DNA from: Pogostemon cablin
Lineage: Eukaryota > Streptophyta > Magnoliopsida > Lamiales > Lamiaceae
NCBI GenBank assembly: GCA_023678885.1
Contig: JAHCLQ010000862.1
Span: forward strand, 1-64,000
Direction: 5' to 3'
DNA length: 64,000 nucleotides
The position numbers were made by a program, and so were the translations under genes. Position 1 is the stretch's first letter. Each line of letters begins with the position of its first letter. The notes beneath the pieces are model-generated. The model saw nothing but the letters and a program-made list of their open reading frames with translations. It did no database searches and had not been told where the DNA came from. This document shows, one piece after another, positions 34,704-50,600 of this stretch.

Positions 34704-35267
34704 ATATGCATCAAAATAATGGGAATATGCATCAAAAAGAAGTAAATATGCATCAAAATGTTGGAAATATGCATCAAAACGAATGAAATGTTGATCGTAA
34801 TTTAGTAAATATGCATCAAAACGAAGTAAATATGCATCAAAATGAAGGAAATATTGTTCGCAATTTAGTAAATACGCATCAAAATTAAGGAAATATTCAT
34901 CAAAACGATGGAAATGTTGATCGAAATGAAGTAATTATGCATCAAAGCGAAGGTAATATGCATCGAAACGAAGGAAATATTGATCGCAATGAAGTAAAAA
35001 TGTTGATTGTAATGAAGTAAATATGCATCAAAATAATGGGAATATGCATCAAAAAGAAGTAAATATGCATCAAAATGTTGGAAATATGCATAAAAACGAA
35101 TGAAATGTTGATCGTAATTTAGTAAATATGCATCAAAACGAAGTAAATATGCATCAAAATGAAGGAAATATTGTTCGCAATTTAGTAAATACGCATCAAA
35201 ATTAAGGAAATATTCATCAAAACGATGGAAATGTTGATCGGAATGAAGTAATTATTCATCAAAATGA
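34636..35267 (+). repeat. 316-bp direct duplication within the array
   Basis: The stretch GAAGGTAATATGCATCG with GATCGCA and AATAATGGG variants occurs twice, 316 bp apart (34,636 and 34,952). GAAGGTAAT and CAAAATGTTGG are otherwise rare, so this is a private tandem duplication of about 15 monomers. Confidence 0.75.
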
Positions 35268-38200
35268 AGGAAATATGCATCGAAATGAAGTAAATATGCA
35301 TCAAAATGAAGTAAATATACATGGAAACGAAGGAAATACGCATCGAAATGAAGGAAATATGTATCGAATCGAAGGAAATATTGATCGTAATGAAGTAAAT
35401 ATGCATCAAAATAAAGGAAATGTGCATCGAAACGAAGGAAATGTTGATCGTAGTGAAGTAAATATGCATCAAAATGAAATAAATATGCATCAAAATGAAG
35501 GAAATGTTGATCTTAATAAAGTAATTATGCATCAAAATGAAGTAAATATGCATCAAAATGAAGTAAATATTGATCGTAACGAAGTAAATATGCATAAAAA
35601 TGAAGTAAATATGCATCGAAACGAAAGAAATATGAATCGAAACGAAGGAAATATTGATCGTAATGAAGTAAATATGCATTAAAATAAAGTAAATATGCAT
35701 CGAAACAAAGAAAATGTTGATCGTAATGAATTAAATATGCATCAAAATGAAGAAAATATGCATAAAAATGAAGGAAATATGGATCGTAATGAAGTAAATA
35801 TGCATCAAAATGAAGGAAATAAGCATCGAAACGAAGTAAATATGCATCAAAATGAAATAAATATACATCAAAACGAAGGAATTATGCATCGAAATGAAGG
35901 AAATATGCATCGAAACGAAGAAAATGTTGATCGAAATGAAGTAAATAGGCATCAAAATGAAGTAAATATACATCAAAACAAAGGAAATATGCATCAAAAT
36001 GAAATAAATATGCATCAAAATGAAGGAAATGTTGATATTAATAAAGTAATTATGCATCAAAATGAAGTAAATATGCATCAAAATGAAGTAAATATTGATC
36101 GTAACGAAGTAAATATGCATCAAAATGAAGTAAATATGCATCGAAACGAAATAAATGTGAATCAAAACGAAGGAAATGTTGATCGAAATGAGGTAAATAT
36201 GCATTAAAATAAAGTAAATATGCATCGAAACGTAGAAAATATTGATCGTAATGAATTAAATATGCATCAAAATGAAGAAAATATGCATAAAAATAAAGGA
36301 AATATGGATCGCAATGAAGTAAATATGCTTCAAAAGGAAGTAAATAAGCATCGAAACGAAGTAAATATGCATCAAAATGAAATAAATATACATCAAAACG
36401 AAGGAAATATGCATCGAAACGAAGGAAATATTGATCGTAATGAAGTAAAAATGTTGATTGTAATGAAGTAAATATGCATCAAAATGATGGGAATATTCAT
36501 CAAAAAGAAGTAAATATGCATCAAAATGATGGAAATATACATCAAAACGAATGAAATGTTGATCGTAATTTAGTAAATATGCATCAAAACAAAGTAAATA
36601 TGCATCGAAATGAAGGAAATATTGTTTGCAATTTAGTAAATACGCATCAAAATTAAGGAAATATTCATCAAAACGATGGAAATGTTGATCGAATTGAAGT
36701 AATTATGCATCAAAAAGAATGAAGTATGCATCAAAATGAAGTAAATATGCATCAAAATGAAATAAATAAACATGGAAACGTAGGAAATATGCATCGAAAT
36801 GAAGGAAATATGTATCGAATCGAAGGAAATATTGATCGTAATGAAGTAAATATGCATCAAAATAAAGGAAATGTGCATCGAAACGAAGGAAATGTTGATC
36901 GTAGTGAAGTAAATATGCATCAAAATGAAATAAATATGCATCAAAATGAAGGAAATGTTGATCTTAATAAAGTAATTATGCATCAAAATGAAGTAAATAT
37001 GCATCAAAATGAAGTAAATATTGATCGTAACGAAGTAAATATGCATAAAAATGAAGTAAATATGCATCGAAACGAAAGAAATATGAATCGAAACGAAGGA
37101 AATATTGACCGTAATGAGGTAAATATGCATTAAAATAAAGTAAATATGCATCGAAACGAAGAAAATGTTGATCGTAATGAATTAAATATGCATCAAAATG
37201 AAGAAAATATGCATAAAAATGAAGGAAATATGGATCGTAATGAAGTAAATATGCATCAAAATAAAGGAAATAAGCATCTAAACGAAGTAAATATGCATCA
37301 AAATGAATAAATATACATCAAAACGAAGGAATTATGCATCGAAATGAAGGAAATATGCATCGAAACGAATATAATGTTGATCGAAATGAAGTAAATAGGC
37401 ATCAAAATAAAGTAAATATACATCAAAACAAAGGAAATATGCATCAAAATGAAGGAAATGTTGATCTTAATAAAGTAATTATGCATCAAAATGAAGTAAA
37501 TATGCTTCAAAATGAAATAAATATACATCAAAACGAAGGAAATATGCATCGAAACCAAGGAAATATTGATCGCAATGAAGTAAAAATGTTGATTGTAATG
37601 AAGTAAATATGCATCAAAATAATGGGAATATGCATCAAAAAGAAGTAAATATGCATCTAAATGATGGAAATATGCATCAAAACGAATGAAATGTTGATCG
37701 TAATTTAGTAAATATGCATCAAAACGAAGTAAATATGCTTCAAAATGAAGGAAATATTGTTCGCAATTTAGTAAATACGCATCAAAATTAAGGAAATATT
37801 CATCAAAACGATGGAAATGTTGATCGGAATGAAGTAATTATGCATCTAAAAGAAGGAAATATGCATCGAAATGAAGTAAATATGCATCAAAATGAAGTAA
37901 ATATACATGGAAACGAAGGAAATACGCATCGAAATGAAGGAAATATGTATCGAATCGAAGGAAATATTGATCGTAATGAAGTAAATATGCATCAAAATAA
38001 AGGAAATGTGCATCGAAATGAAGGAAATGTTGATCGTAGTGAAGTAAATATGCATCAAAATGAAATAAATATGCATCAAAATGAAGGAAATGATGATCTT
38101 AATAAAGTAATTATGCATCAAAATGAAGTAAATATGCATCAAAATGAAATAAATATTGATCATAACGAAGTAAATATGCATCAAAATGAAGTAAATATGC

Positions 38201-38800
38201 ATCGAAACGAAAGAAATATGAATCGAAACGAAGGAAATATTGATCGTAATGAGGTAAATATGCATTAAAATAAAGTAAATATGCATCGAAACGAAGAAAA
38301 TGTTGATCGTAATGAATTAAATATGCATCAAAATGAAGAAAATATGCATAAAAATGAAGGAAATATGGATCGTAATGAAGTAAATATGCATCAAAATGAA
38401 GGAAATAAGCATCGAAACGAAGTAAATATGCATCAAAATGAAATAAATATACATCAAAACGAAGGAATTATGCATCGAAATGAAGGAAATATGCATCGAA
38501 ACGAAGAAAATGTTGATCGAAATGAAGTAAATAGGCATCACAATGAAGTAAATATACATCAAAACAAAGGAAATATGCATCAAAAAGAAATAAATATGCA
38601 TCAAAATGAAGGAAATGTTGATATTAATAGAGTAATTATGCATCAAAATGAAGTAAATATGCATCAAAATGAAGTAAATATTGATCGTAACGAAGTAAAT
38701 ATGCATCAAAATGAAGTAAATATGCATCGAAACGAAATAAATGTGAATCGAAACGAAGGAAATGTTGATCGTAATGAGGTAAATATGCATTAAAATAAAG
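35268..38800 (+). repeat. Higher-order repeats of variable length
   Basis: Phase-slip markers end near 36,471 and 37,606 and again near 39,056, giving units of about 1,452, 1,135 and 1,450 bp. The 1,135-bp unit is shorter by about 315 bp (15 monomers, five trimers), so units shrink and grow by whole monomers. Otherwise the variant order follows the 1.45-kb unit. Confidence 0.7.
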
Positions 38801-41800
38801 TAAATATGCATCGAAACGTAGAAAATATTGATTGTAATGAATTAAATATGCATCAAAATGAAGAAAATATGCATAAAAATAAAGGAAATATGGATCGTAA
38901 TGAAGTAAATATGCTTCAAAATTAAGTAAATAAGCATCGAAACGAAGTAAATATGCATCAAAATGAAATAAATATATATCAAAACGAAGAAAATATGCAT
39001 CGAAACGAAGGAAATATTGATCGTAATGAAGTAAAAATGTTGATTGTAATGAAGTAAATAAGCATCAAAATGATGGGAATATGCATCAAAAAGAAGTAAA
39101 TATGCATCAAAATGATGGAAATATGCATCAAAACGAATGAAATGTTGATCGTAATTTAGTAAATATGTATCAAAACGAAGTAAATATGAATCAAAATGAA
39201 GGAAATATTGTTCGCAATTTAGTAAATACGCATCAAAATTAAGGAAATATTCATCAAAACGATGGAAATGTTGATCGGAATGAAGTAATTATGCATCAAA
39301 ATGAAGGAAATATGCATCGAAATGAAGTAAATATGCATCAAAATGAAGTAAATTTACATGGAAACGAAGGAAATATGCATTGAAATGAAGGAAATATGTA
39401 TCGAATCGAAGGAAATATTGATCGTAATGAAGTAAATATGCATCAAAATAAAGGAAATGTGCATCCAAACGAAGAAAATGTTGATCGTAGTGAAGTAAAT
39501 ATGCATCAAAATGAAATAAATATGCATCAAAATGAAGGAAATGTTGATCTCAATAAAGTAATTATGCATCAAATGAAGTAAATATGCATCAAAATGAAGT
39601 AAATATTGATCGTAACGAAGTAAATATGCAAAAAAATGAAGTAAATATGCATCGAAACGAAAGAAATATGAATCGAAACGAAGGAAATATTGATCGTAAT
39701 GAGGTAAATATGCATTAAAATAAAGTAAATATGCATCGAAACGAAGAAAATGTTGATCGTAATGAATTAAATATGCATCAAAATGAAGAAAATATGCATA
39801 AAATGAAGGAAATATGGATCGTAATGAAGTAAATATGCATCAAAATAAAGGAAATAAGCATCGAAACGAAGTAAATATGAATCAAAATGAAATAAATATA
39901 CATCAAAACGAAGGAATTATGTATCGAAATGAAGGAAATATGCATCGAAACGAATAAAATGTTGATCGAAATGAAGTAAATAGGCATCAAAATGAAGTAA
40001 ATATACATCAAAACAAAGGAAATATGCATCAAAATGAAGTAAATATGCATCGAAACGAAATAAATGTGAATCGAAACAAAGGAAATGTTGATCGTAATGA
40101 GGTAAATATGCATTAAAATAAAGTAAATATGCATCGAAACGTAGAAAATATTGATCGTAATGAATTAAATATGCATCAAAATGAAGAAAATATGCATAAA
40201 AATAAAGGAAATATGGATCGTAATGAAGTAAATATGCTTCAAAATGAAGTAAATAAGCATCGAAACGAAGTAAATATGCATCAAAATGAAATAAATATAT
40301 ATCAAAACGAAGGAAATATGCATCGAAACGAAGGAAATATTGATCGTAATGAAGTAAAAATGTTGATTGTAATGAAGTAAATAAGCATCAAAATGATGGG
40401 AATATGCATCAAAAAGAAGTAAATATGCATCAAAATGATGGAAATATGCATCAAAACGAATGAAATGTTGATCGTAATTTAGTAAATATGTATCAAAACG
40501 AAGTAAATATGAATCAAAATGAAGGAAATATTGTTCGCAATTTAGTAAATACGCATCAAAATTAAGGAAATATTCATCAAAACGATGGAAATGTTGATCG
40601 GAATGAAGTAATTATGCATCAAAATGAAGGAAATATGCATCGAAATGAAGTAAATATGCATCAAAATGAAGTAAATTTAAATGGAAACGAAGGAAATATG
40701 CATCGAAATGAAGGAAATATGTATCGAATCGAAGGAAATATTGATCGTAATGAAGTAAATATGCATCAAAATAAAGGAAATGTGCATCGAAACGAAGGAA
40801 ATGTTGGTCGTAGTGAAGTAAATATGCATCAAAATGAAATAAATATGCATCAAAATGAAGGAAATGTTGATCTTAATAAAGTAATTATGCATCAAAATGA
40901 AGTAAATATGCATCAAAATGAAGTAAATATTGATCGTAACGAAGTAAATATGCAAAAAAATGAAGTAAATATGCATCGAAACGAAAGAAATATGAATCGA
41001 AACGAAGGAAATATTGATCGTAATGGGGTAAATATGCATTAAAATAAAGTAAATATGCATCGAAACGAAGAAAATGTTGATCGTAATGAATTAAATATGC
41101 ATCAAAATTAAGAAAATATGCATAAAATGAAGGAAATATGGATCGTAATGAAGTAAATATGCATCAAAATAAAGGAAATAAGCATCGAAACGAAGTAAAT
41201 ATGCATCAAAATGAAATAAATATACATCAAAACGAAGGAATTATGTATCGAAATGAAGGAAATATGCATCGAAACGAATAAAATGTTGATCGAAATGAAG
41301 TAAATAGGCATCAAAATGAAGTAAATATACATCAAAACAAAGGAAATATGCATCAAAATGAAGTAAATATGCATCGAAACGAAATAAATGTGAATCGAAA
41401 CAAAGGAAATGTTGATCGTAATGAGGTAAATATGAATTAAAATAAAGTAAATATGCATCGAAACGTAGAAAATATTGATCGTAATGAATTAAATATGCAT
41501 CAAAATGAAGAAAATATGCATAAAAATAAAGGAAATATGGATCGTAATGAAGTAAATATGCTTCAAAAGGAAGTAAATAAGCATCGAAACAAAGTAAATA
41601 TGCATCAAAATGAAATAAATATACATCAAAACGAAGGAAATATCCATCTAAACGAAGGAAATATTTATCGTAATGAAGTAAAAATGTTGATTGTAATGAA
41701 GTAAATATGCATCAAAATGATGGGAATATGCATAAAAAAGAAGTAAATATGCATCAAAATGATGGAAATATGCATCAAAACGAATGAAATGTTGATTGTA

Positions 41801-44800
41801 ATTTAGTAAATATGCATCAAAACGAAGTAAATATGCATCAAAATGAAATAAATATGCATCAAAACGAAAGAAATATGAATCGAAACGAAGGAAATATTGA
41901 TCGTAATGAGGTAAATATGCATTAAAATAAAGTAAATATGCATCGAAACGAAGAAAATGTTGATCGTATTGAATTAAATATGCATCAAAATGAAATAAAT
42001 ATACCTCAAAACGAAGGAATTATGCATCGAAATGAAGGAAATATGGATCGAAACGAATATAATGTTGATCAAAATGAAGTAAATAGGCATCAAAATGAAG
42101 TAAATATACATCAAAACAAAGAAAATATGCATCAAAATGAAGGAAATGTTGATCTTAATAAAGTAATTATGCATCAAAATGAAGTAAATATGCATCAAAA
42201 TGAAGGAAATATTGATCGTAATGAAGTAAAAATGTTGATTGTAATGAAGTAAATATGCATCAAAATGATGGTAATATGCATCAAAAAGAAGTAAATATGC
42301 ATCAAAATGATGGAAATATGCATTAAAACGAAGGAAATGTTGATCGTAATTTAGTAAATATGCATCAAAACGAAGTAAATATGCATCGAAATGTTTGCAA
42401 TTTAGTAAATACGCATTAAAATTAAGGAAATATTCATCAAAACGATGAAAATGTTGATCGGAAATAAAGTAATTATGCATCAAAATGAATGAAGTATGCA
42501 TCGAAATGAAGTAAATATGAATCAAAATGAAGTAAATAAACATGGAAACGAAGGAAATATGCATCGAAATGAAGGAAATATGTATCGAATCGAAGGAAAT
42601 ATTGATCGTAATGAAGTAAATATGCATCAAAATAAAGGAAATGTGCATCGAAACGAAGGAAATGTTGATCGTAGTGAAGTAAATATGCATCAAAATGAAA
42701 TAAATATGCATCAAAATGAAGGAAATGTTGATCTTAATAAAGTAATTATGCATCAAAATTAAGTAAATATGCATCAAAATGAAGTAAATATTGATCGTAA
42801 CGAAGTAAATATGCAAAAAAATGAAGTAAATATGCATCGAAACGAAAGAAATATGAATCGAAACGAAGGAAATATTGATCGTAATGAGGTAAATATGCAT
42901 TAAAATAAAGTAAATATGCATCGAAACGAAGAAAATGTTGATCGTAATGAATTAAATATGCATCAAAATGAAGAAAATATGCATAAAATGAAGGAAATAT
43001 GGATCGTAATGAAGTAAATATGCATCAAAATAAAGGAAATAAGCATCGAAATGAAGTAAATATGCATCAAAATAAAATAAATATACATCAAAACGAAGGA
43101 ATTATGTATCGAAATGAAGGAAATATGCATCGTAACGAATAAAATGTTGATCGAAATGAAGTAAATAGCATCAAAATGAAGTAAATATACATCAAAACAA
43201 AGGAAATATGCATCAAAATGAAATAAATATGCATCAAAATGAAGGAAATGTTGATCTTAATAAAGTAATTATGTATCAAAATGAAGTAAATATGCATCAA
43301 AATAAAGTAAATATTGATTGTAACGAAGTAAATATGCATCAAAAAGAAGTAAATATGCATCGAAACGAAATAAATGTGAATCGAAACAAAGGAAATGTTC
43401 GTAATCAGGTAAATATGCATTAAAATAAAGTAAATATGCATCGAAACGTAGAAAATATTGATCGTAATGAATTAAATATGCATCAAAATGAAGAAAATAT
43501 GCATAAAAATAAAGGAAATATGGATCGTAATGAAGTAAATATGCTTCAAAATGAAGTAAATAAGCATCGAAACGAAGTAAATATGCATCAAAATGAAATA
43601 AATATACATCAAAACGAAGGAAATATGCATCGAAACGAAGGAAATATTGATCGTAATGAAGTAAAAATGTTGATTGTAATGAAGTAAATAAGCATCAAAA
43701 TGATGGGAATATGCATCAAAAAGAAGTAAATATGCATCAAAATGATGGAAATATGCATCAAAACGAATGAAATGTTGATCGTAATTTAGTAAATATGTAT
43801 CAAAACGAAGTAAATATGAATCAAAATGAAGGAAATATTGTTCGCAATTTAGTAAATACGCATCAAAATTAAGGAAATATTCATCAAAACGATGGAAATG
43901 TTGATCGGATTGAAGTAATTATGCATCAAAATGAAGGAAATATGCATCGAAATGAAGTAAATATGCATCAAAATGAAGTAAATTTACATGGAAACGAAGG
44001 AAATATGCATCGAAATAAAGGAAATATGCATCGAAATATTGATCGTAATGAAGTAAATATGCATCAAAATAAAGGAAATGTGCATCGAAACGAAGGAAAT
44101 GTTGATCGTAGTGAAGTAAATATGCATCAAAATGAAATAAATATGCATCAAAATGAAGGAAATGTTGATCTTAATAAAGTAATTATGCATCAAAATGAAA
44201 TAAATATGCATCAAAATGAAGTAAATATTGATCGTAACGAAGTAAATATGCATCAAAATGAAGTAAATATGCATCGAAACGAAAGAAATATGAATCGAAA
44301 CGAAGGAAATATTGATCGTAATGAGGTAAATATGCATTAAAATAAAGTAAATATGCATCGAAACGAAGAAAATGTTGATCGTATTGAATTAAATATGAAT
44401 CAAAATGAAGAAAATATGCATAAAAATGAAGGAAATATGGATCGTAATGAAGTAAATATGCATCAAAATGAAGGAAATAAGCATCGAAACGAAGTAAATA
44501 TGCATCAAAATGAAATAAATATACATCAAAACGAAGTAATTATGCATCGAAATGAAGGAAATATGCATCGAAACGAAGAAAATGTTGATCGAAATGAAGT
44601 AAATAGGCATCAAAATGAAGTAAATATACATCAAAACAAAGGAAATATACATCAAAATGAAATAAATATGCATCAAAATGAAGAAAATGTTGATATTAAT
44701 AAAGTAATTATGCATCAAAATGAAGTAAATATGCATCAAAATGAAGTAAATATTGATCGTAACGAAGTAAATATGTATCAAAATGAAGTAAATATGCATC

Positions 44801-47600
44801 GAAACGAAATAAATGTGAATCGAAACAAAGGAAATGTTGTTCGTAATGAGGTAAATATGCATTAAAATAAAGTAAATATGCATCGAAACGTAGAAAATAT
44901 TGATCGTAATGAATTAAATATGCATCAAAATGATGAAAATATGCATAAAAATAAAGGAAATATGGATCGTAATGAAGTAAATATGCTTCAAAATGAAGTA
45001 AATAAGCATCGAAACGAAGTAAATATGCATCAAAATGAAATAAATATACATCAAAACGAAGGAAATATGCATCGAAACGAAGGAAATATTGATCGTAATG
45101 AAGTAAAAATGTTGATTGTAATGAAGTAAATATGCATCAAAATGATGGGAATATGCATCAAAAAGAAGTAAATATGCATCAAAATGATGGAAATATGCAT
45201 CAAAACGAAGGAAATGTTGATCGTAATTTAGTAAATATGCATAAAAACGAAGTAAATATGCATCGAAATGAAGAAAATATTGTTTGCAATTTAGTAAATA
45301 CGCATCAAAATTAATGAAATATTCATCAAAACGATGGAAATGTTGATCGGAATGAAGTAATTATGCATCAAAATGAATGAAGCATGCATCGAAATGAAGT
45401 AAATATGCATCAAAATGAAGTAAATAAACATGGAAACGAAGGAAATATGCATCGAAATGAAGGAAATATGTATCGAATCGTAGGAAATATTGATCGTAAT
45501 GAAGTAAATATGCATCAAAATAAAGGAAATGTGCATCGAAACGAAGGAAATGTTGATCGTAGTGAAGTAAATATGCATCAAAATGAAATAAATATGCATC
45601 AAAATGAAGGAAATGTTGATCTTAATAAAGTAATTATGCATCAAAATGAAGTAAATATGCATCAAAATGAAGTAAATATTGATCGTAACGAAGTAAATAT
45701 GCAAAAAAATGAAGTAAATATGCATCGAAACGAAAGAAATATGAATCGAAACGAAGGAAATATTGATCGTAATGAGGTAAATATGCATTAAAATAAGGTA
45801 AATATGCATCGAAACGAAGAAAATGTTGATCGTAATGAATTAAATATGCATCAAAATGAAGAAAATATGCATAAAATGAAGGAAATATGGATCGTAATGA
45901 AGTAAATATGCATCAAAATTAAGGAAATAAGCATCGAAACGAAGTAAATATGCATCAAAATGAAATAAATATACATCAAAACGAAGGAATTATGTATCGA
46001 AATGAAGGAAATATGCATCGAAACGAATAAAATGTTGATCGAAATGAAGTAAATAGGCATCAAAATGAAGTAAATATACATCAAAACAAAATAAATATGC
46101 ATCAAAATGAAATAAATATGCATCAAATGAAGGAAATGTTGATCTTAATAAAGTAATTATGCATCAAAATGAAGTAAATATGCTTCAAAATGAAGTAAAT
46201 ATTGATTGTAACGAAGTAAATATGCATCAAAATGAAGTAAATATGCATCGAAACGAAATAAATGTGAATCGAAACGAAGGAAATGTTCGTAATCAGGTAA
46301 ATATGCATTAAAATAAAGTAAATATGCATCGAAACGTAGAAAATATTGATCGTAATGAATTAAATATGCATCAAAATGAAGAAAATATGCATAAAAATAA
46401 AGGAAATATGTATCGTAATGAAGTAAATATGCTTCAAAATTAAGTAAATAAGCATCGAAACGAAGTAAATATGCATCAAAATGAAATAAATATACATCAA
46501 AACGAAGGAAATATGCATCGAAACGAAAGAAATATTGATCGTAATGAAGTAAAAATGTTGATTGTAATGAAGTAAATAAGCATCAAAATGATGGGAATAT
46601 GCATCAAAAAGAAGTAAATATGCATCAAAATGATGGAAATATGCATCAAAACGAATGAAATGTTGATCGTAATTTAGTAAATATGCATAAAAACGAAGTA
46701 AATATGCATCGAAATGAAGAAAATATTGTTTGCAATTTAGTAAATACGCATCAAAATTAATGAAATATTCATCAAAACGATGGAAATGTTGATCGGAATA
46801 AAGTAATTATGCATCAAAATGAATGAAGCATGCATCGAAATAAAGTAAATATGCATCAAAATGAAGTAAATAAACATGGAAACGAAGGAAATATGCATCG
46901 AAATGAAGGAAATATGTATCGAATCGTAGGAAATATTGATCGTAATGAAGTAAATATGCATCAAAATAAAGGAAATGTGCATCGAAACGAAGGAAATGTT
47001 GATCGTAAAGAAGTAAATATGCATCAAAATAAAGGAAATGTGCATCGAAACGAAGGAAATGTTGATCTTAATAAAGTAATTATGCATCAAAATGAAGTAA
47101 ATATGCATCAAAATGAAGTAAATATTGATCGTAACGAAGTAAATATGCAAAAAAAATGAAGTAAATATGCATCGAAACGAAAGAAATATGAATCGAAACG
47201 AAGGAAATATTGATCGTAATGAGGTAAATATGCATTAAAATAAAGTAAATATGCATCGAAACGAAGAAAATGTTGATCGTAATGAATTAAATATGCATCA
47301 AAATGAAGAAAATATGCATAAAATGAAGGAAATATGGATCGTAATGAAGTAAATATGCATCAAAATTAAGGAAATAAGCATCGAAACGAAGTAAATATGC
47401 ATCAAAATGAAATAAATATACATCAAAACGAAGGAATTATGTATCGAAATGAAGGAAATATGCATCGAAACGAAAAAAGGTTGATCGAAATGAAGTAAAT
47501 AGGCATCAAAATGAAGTAAATATACATCAAAACAAAGGAAATATGCATCAAAATGAAATAAATATGCATCAAATGAAGGAAATGTTGATCTTAATAAAGT
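38800..47600 (+). repeat. ~8.8-kb segmental duplication, copy A (approximate ends)
   Basis: Landmarks here recur about 11,278-11,288 bp further right. Examples are the GCTTCAAAATTAAG variant (38,911 and 50,190), the short 548-bp marker interval (41,704-42,252 and 52,982-53,530), and the GTTTGCAATTTAG and AAACATGGAAACG variants. Internal order is kept over six or more higher-order units. Homology fades at both ends by monomer gains and losses, so the ends are estimates. Confidence 0.7.
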
Positions 47601-50600
47601 AATTATGCATCAAAATGAAGTAAATATTGATTGTAACGAAGTAAATATGCATCAAAATGAAGTAAATATGCATCGAAACGAAATAAATGTGAATCGAAAC
47701 GAAGGAAATGTTCGTAATCAGGTAAATATGCATTAAAATAAAGTAAATATGCATCGAAACGTAGAAAATATTGATCGTAATGAATTAAATATGCATCAAA
47801 ATGAAGAAAATATGCATAAAAATAAAGGAAATATGGATCGTAATGAAGTAAATATGCTTCAAAATTAAGTAAATAAGCATCGAAACGAAGTAAATATGCA
47901 TCAAAATGAAATAAATATACATCAAAACGAAGAAAATATGCATCGAAACGAAGGAAATATTGATCGTAATGAAGTAAAAATGTTGATTGTAATGAAGTAA
48001 ATAAGCATCAAAATGATGGGAATATGCATCAAAAAGAAGTAAATATGCATCAAAATGATGGAAATATGCATCAAAACGAATGAAATGTTGATCGTAATTT
48101 AGTAAATATGTATCAAAACGAAGTAAATATGAATCAAAATGAAGGAAATATTGTTCGCAATTTAGTAAATACGCATCAAAATTAAGGAAATATTCATCAA
48201 AACGATGGAAATGTTGATCGGAATGAAGTAATTATGCATCAAAATGAAGGAAATATGCATCGAAATGAAGTAAATATGCATCAAAATGAAGTAAATTTAC
48301 ATGGAAACGAAGGAAATATGCATCGAAATGAAGGAAATATGTATCGAATCGAAGGAAATATTGATCGTAATGAAGTAAATATGCATCAAAAGAAAGGAAA
48401 TGTGCATCGAAACGAAGGAAATGTTGATCGTAGTGAAGTAAATATGCATCAAAATGAAATAAATATGCATCAAAATGAAGGAAATGTTGATCTCAATAAA
48501 GTAATTATGCATCAAATGAAGTAAATATGCATCAAAATGAAGTAAATATTGATCGTAACGAAGTAAATATGCAAAAAAATGAAGTAAATATGCATCGAAA
48601 CGAAAGAAATATGAATCGAAACGAAGGAAATATTGATCGTAATGAGGTAAATATGCATTAAAATAAAGTAAATATGCATCGAAACGAAGAAAATATTGAT
48701 CGTAATGAATTAAATATGCATCAAAATGAAGAAAATATGCATAAAATGAAGGAAATATGGATCGTAATGAAGTAAATATGCATCAAAATAAAGGAAATAA
48801 GCATCGAAACGAAGTAAATATGAATCAAAATGAAATAAATATACATCAAAACGAAGGAATTATGTATCGAAATGAAGGAAATATGCATCGAAACGAATAA
48901 AATGTTGATCGAAATGAAGTAAATAGGCATCAAAATGAAGTAAATATACATCAAAACAAAGGAAATATGCATCAAAATGAAGTAAATATGCATCGAAACG
49001 AAGGAAATGTTGATCGTAATTTAGTAAATATGCATCAAAACGAAGTAAATATGCATCGAAATGTTTGCAATTTAGTAAATACGCATCAAAATTAAGAAAA
49101 TATTCATCAAAACGATGGAAATGTTGATCGGAAATAAAGTAATTATGCATCAAAATGAATGAAGTATGCATCGAAATGAAGTAAATATGAATCAAAATGA
49201 AGTAAATACACATGGAAACGAAGGAAATATGCATCGAAATGAAGGAAATATGTATCGAATCGAAGGAAATATTGATCGTAATGAAGTAAATATGCATCAA
49301 AATAAAGGAAATGTGCATCGAAACGAAGGAAATGTTGATCGTAGTGAAGTAAATATGCATCAAAATGAAATAAATATGCATCAAAATGAAGGAAATGTTG
49401 ATCTTAATAAAGTAATTATGCATCAAAATGAAGTAAATATGCATCAAAATGAAGTAAATATTGATCGTAACGAAGTAAATATGCAAAAAAATGAAGTAAA
49501 TATGCATCGAAACGAAAGAAATATGAATCGAAACGAAGGAAATATTGATCGTAATGAGGTAAATATGCATTAAAATAAAGTAAATATGCATCGAAACGAA
49601 GAAAATGTTGATCGTAATGAATTAAATATGCATCAAAATGAAGAAAATATGCATAAAATGAAGGAAATATGGATCGTAATGAAGTAAATATGCATCAAAA
49701 TTAAGGAAATAAGCATCGAAAAGAAGTAAATATGCATCAAAATGAAATAAATATACATCAAAACGAAGGAATTATGTATCGAAATGAAGGAAATATGCAT
49801 CGAAACGAATAAAATGTTGATCGAAATGAAGTAAATAGGCATCAAAATGAAGTAAATATACATCAAAACAAAGGAAATATGCATCAAAATGAAATAAATA
49901 TGCATCAAATGAAGGAAATGTTGATCTTAATAAAGTAATTATGCATCAAAATGAAGTAAATATTGATTGTAACGAAGTAAATATGCATCAAAATGAAGTA
50001 AATATGCATCGAAACGAAATAAATGTGAATCGAAACGAAGGAAATGTTCGTAATCAGGTAAATATGCATTAAAATAAAGTAAATATGCATCGAAACGTAG
50101 AAAATATTGATCGTAATGAATTAAATATGCATCAAAATGAAGAAAATATGCATAAAAATAAAGGAAATATGGATCGTAATGAAGTAAATATGCTTCAAAA
50201 TTAAGTAAATAAGCATCGAAACGAAGTAAATATGCATCAAAATGAAATAAATATACATCAAAACGAAGAAAATATGCATCGAAACGAAGGAAATATTGAT
50301 CGTAATGAAGTAAAAATGTTGATTGTAATGAAGTAAATAAGCATCAAAATGATGGGAATATGCATCAAAAAGAAGTAAATATGCATCAAAATGATGGAAA
50401 TATGCATCAAAACGATTGAAATGTTGATCGTAATTTAGTAAATATGTATCAAAACGAAGTAAATATGAATCAAAATGAAGGAAATATTGTTCGCAATTTA
50501 GTAAATACGCATCAAAATTAAGGAAATATTCATCAAAACGATGGAAATGTTGATCGGAATGAAGTAATTATGCATCAAAATGAAGGAAATATGCATCGAA

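Noticed and set aside
41974..42921. Long minus-strand open frame of 315 codons in the array (also 53252-54199), rich in Phe, Ile, Met and His
   Set aside because: It is a by-product of a 21-bp period that lacks stops in this frame. The peptide is a seven-residue repeat, plus- and minus-strand frames are open together, and neighbouring units break it by stops and single-base slips.
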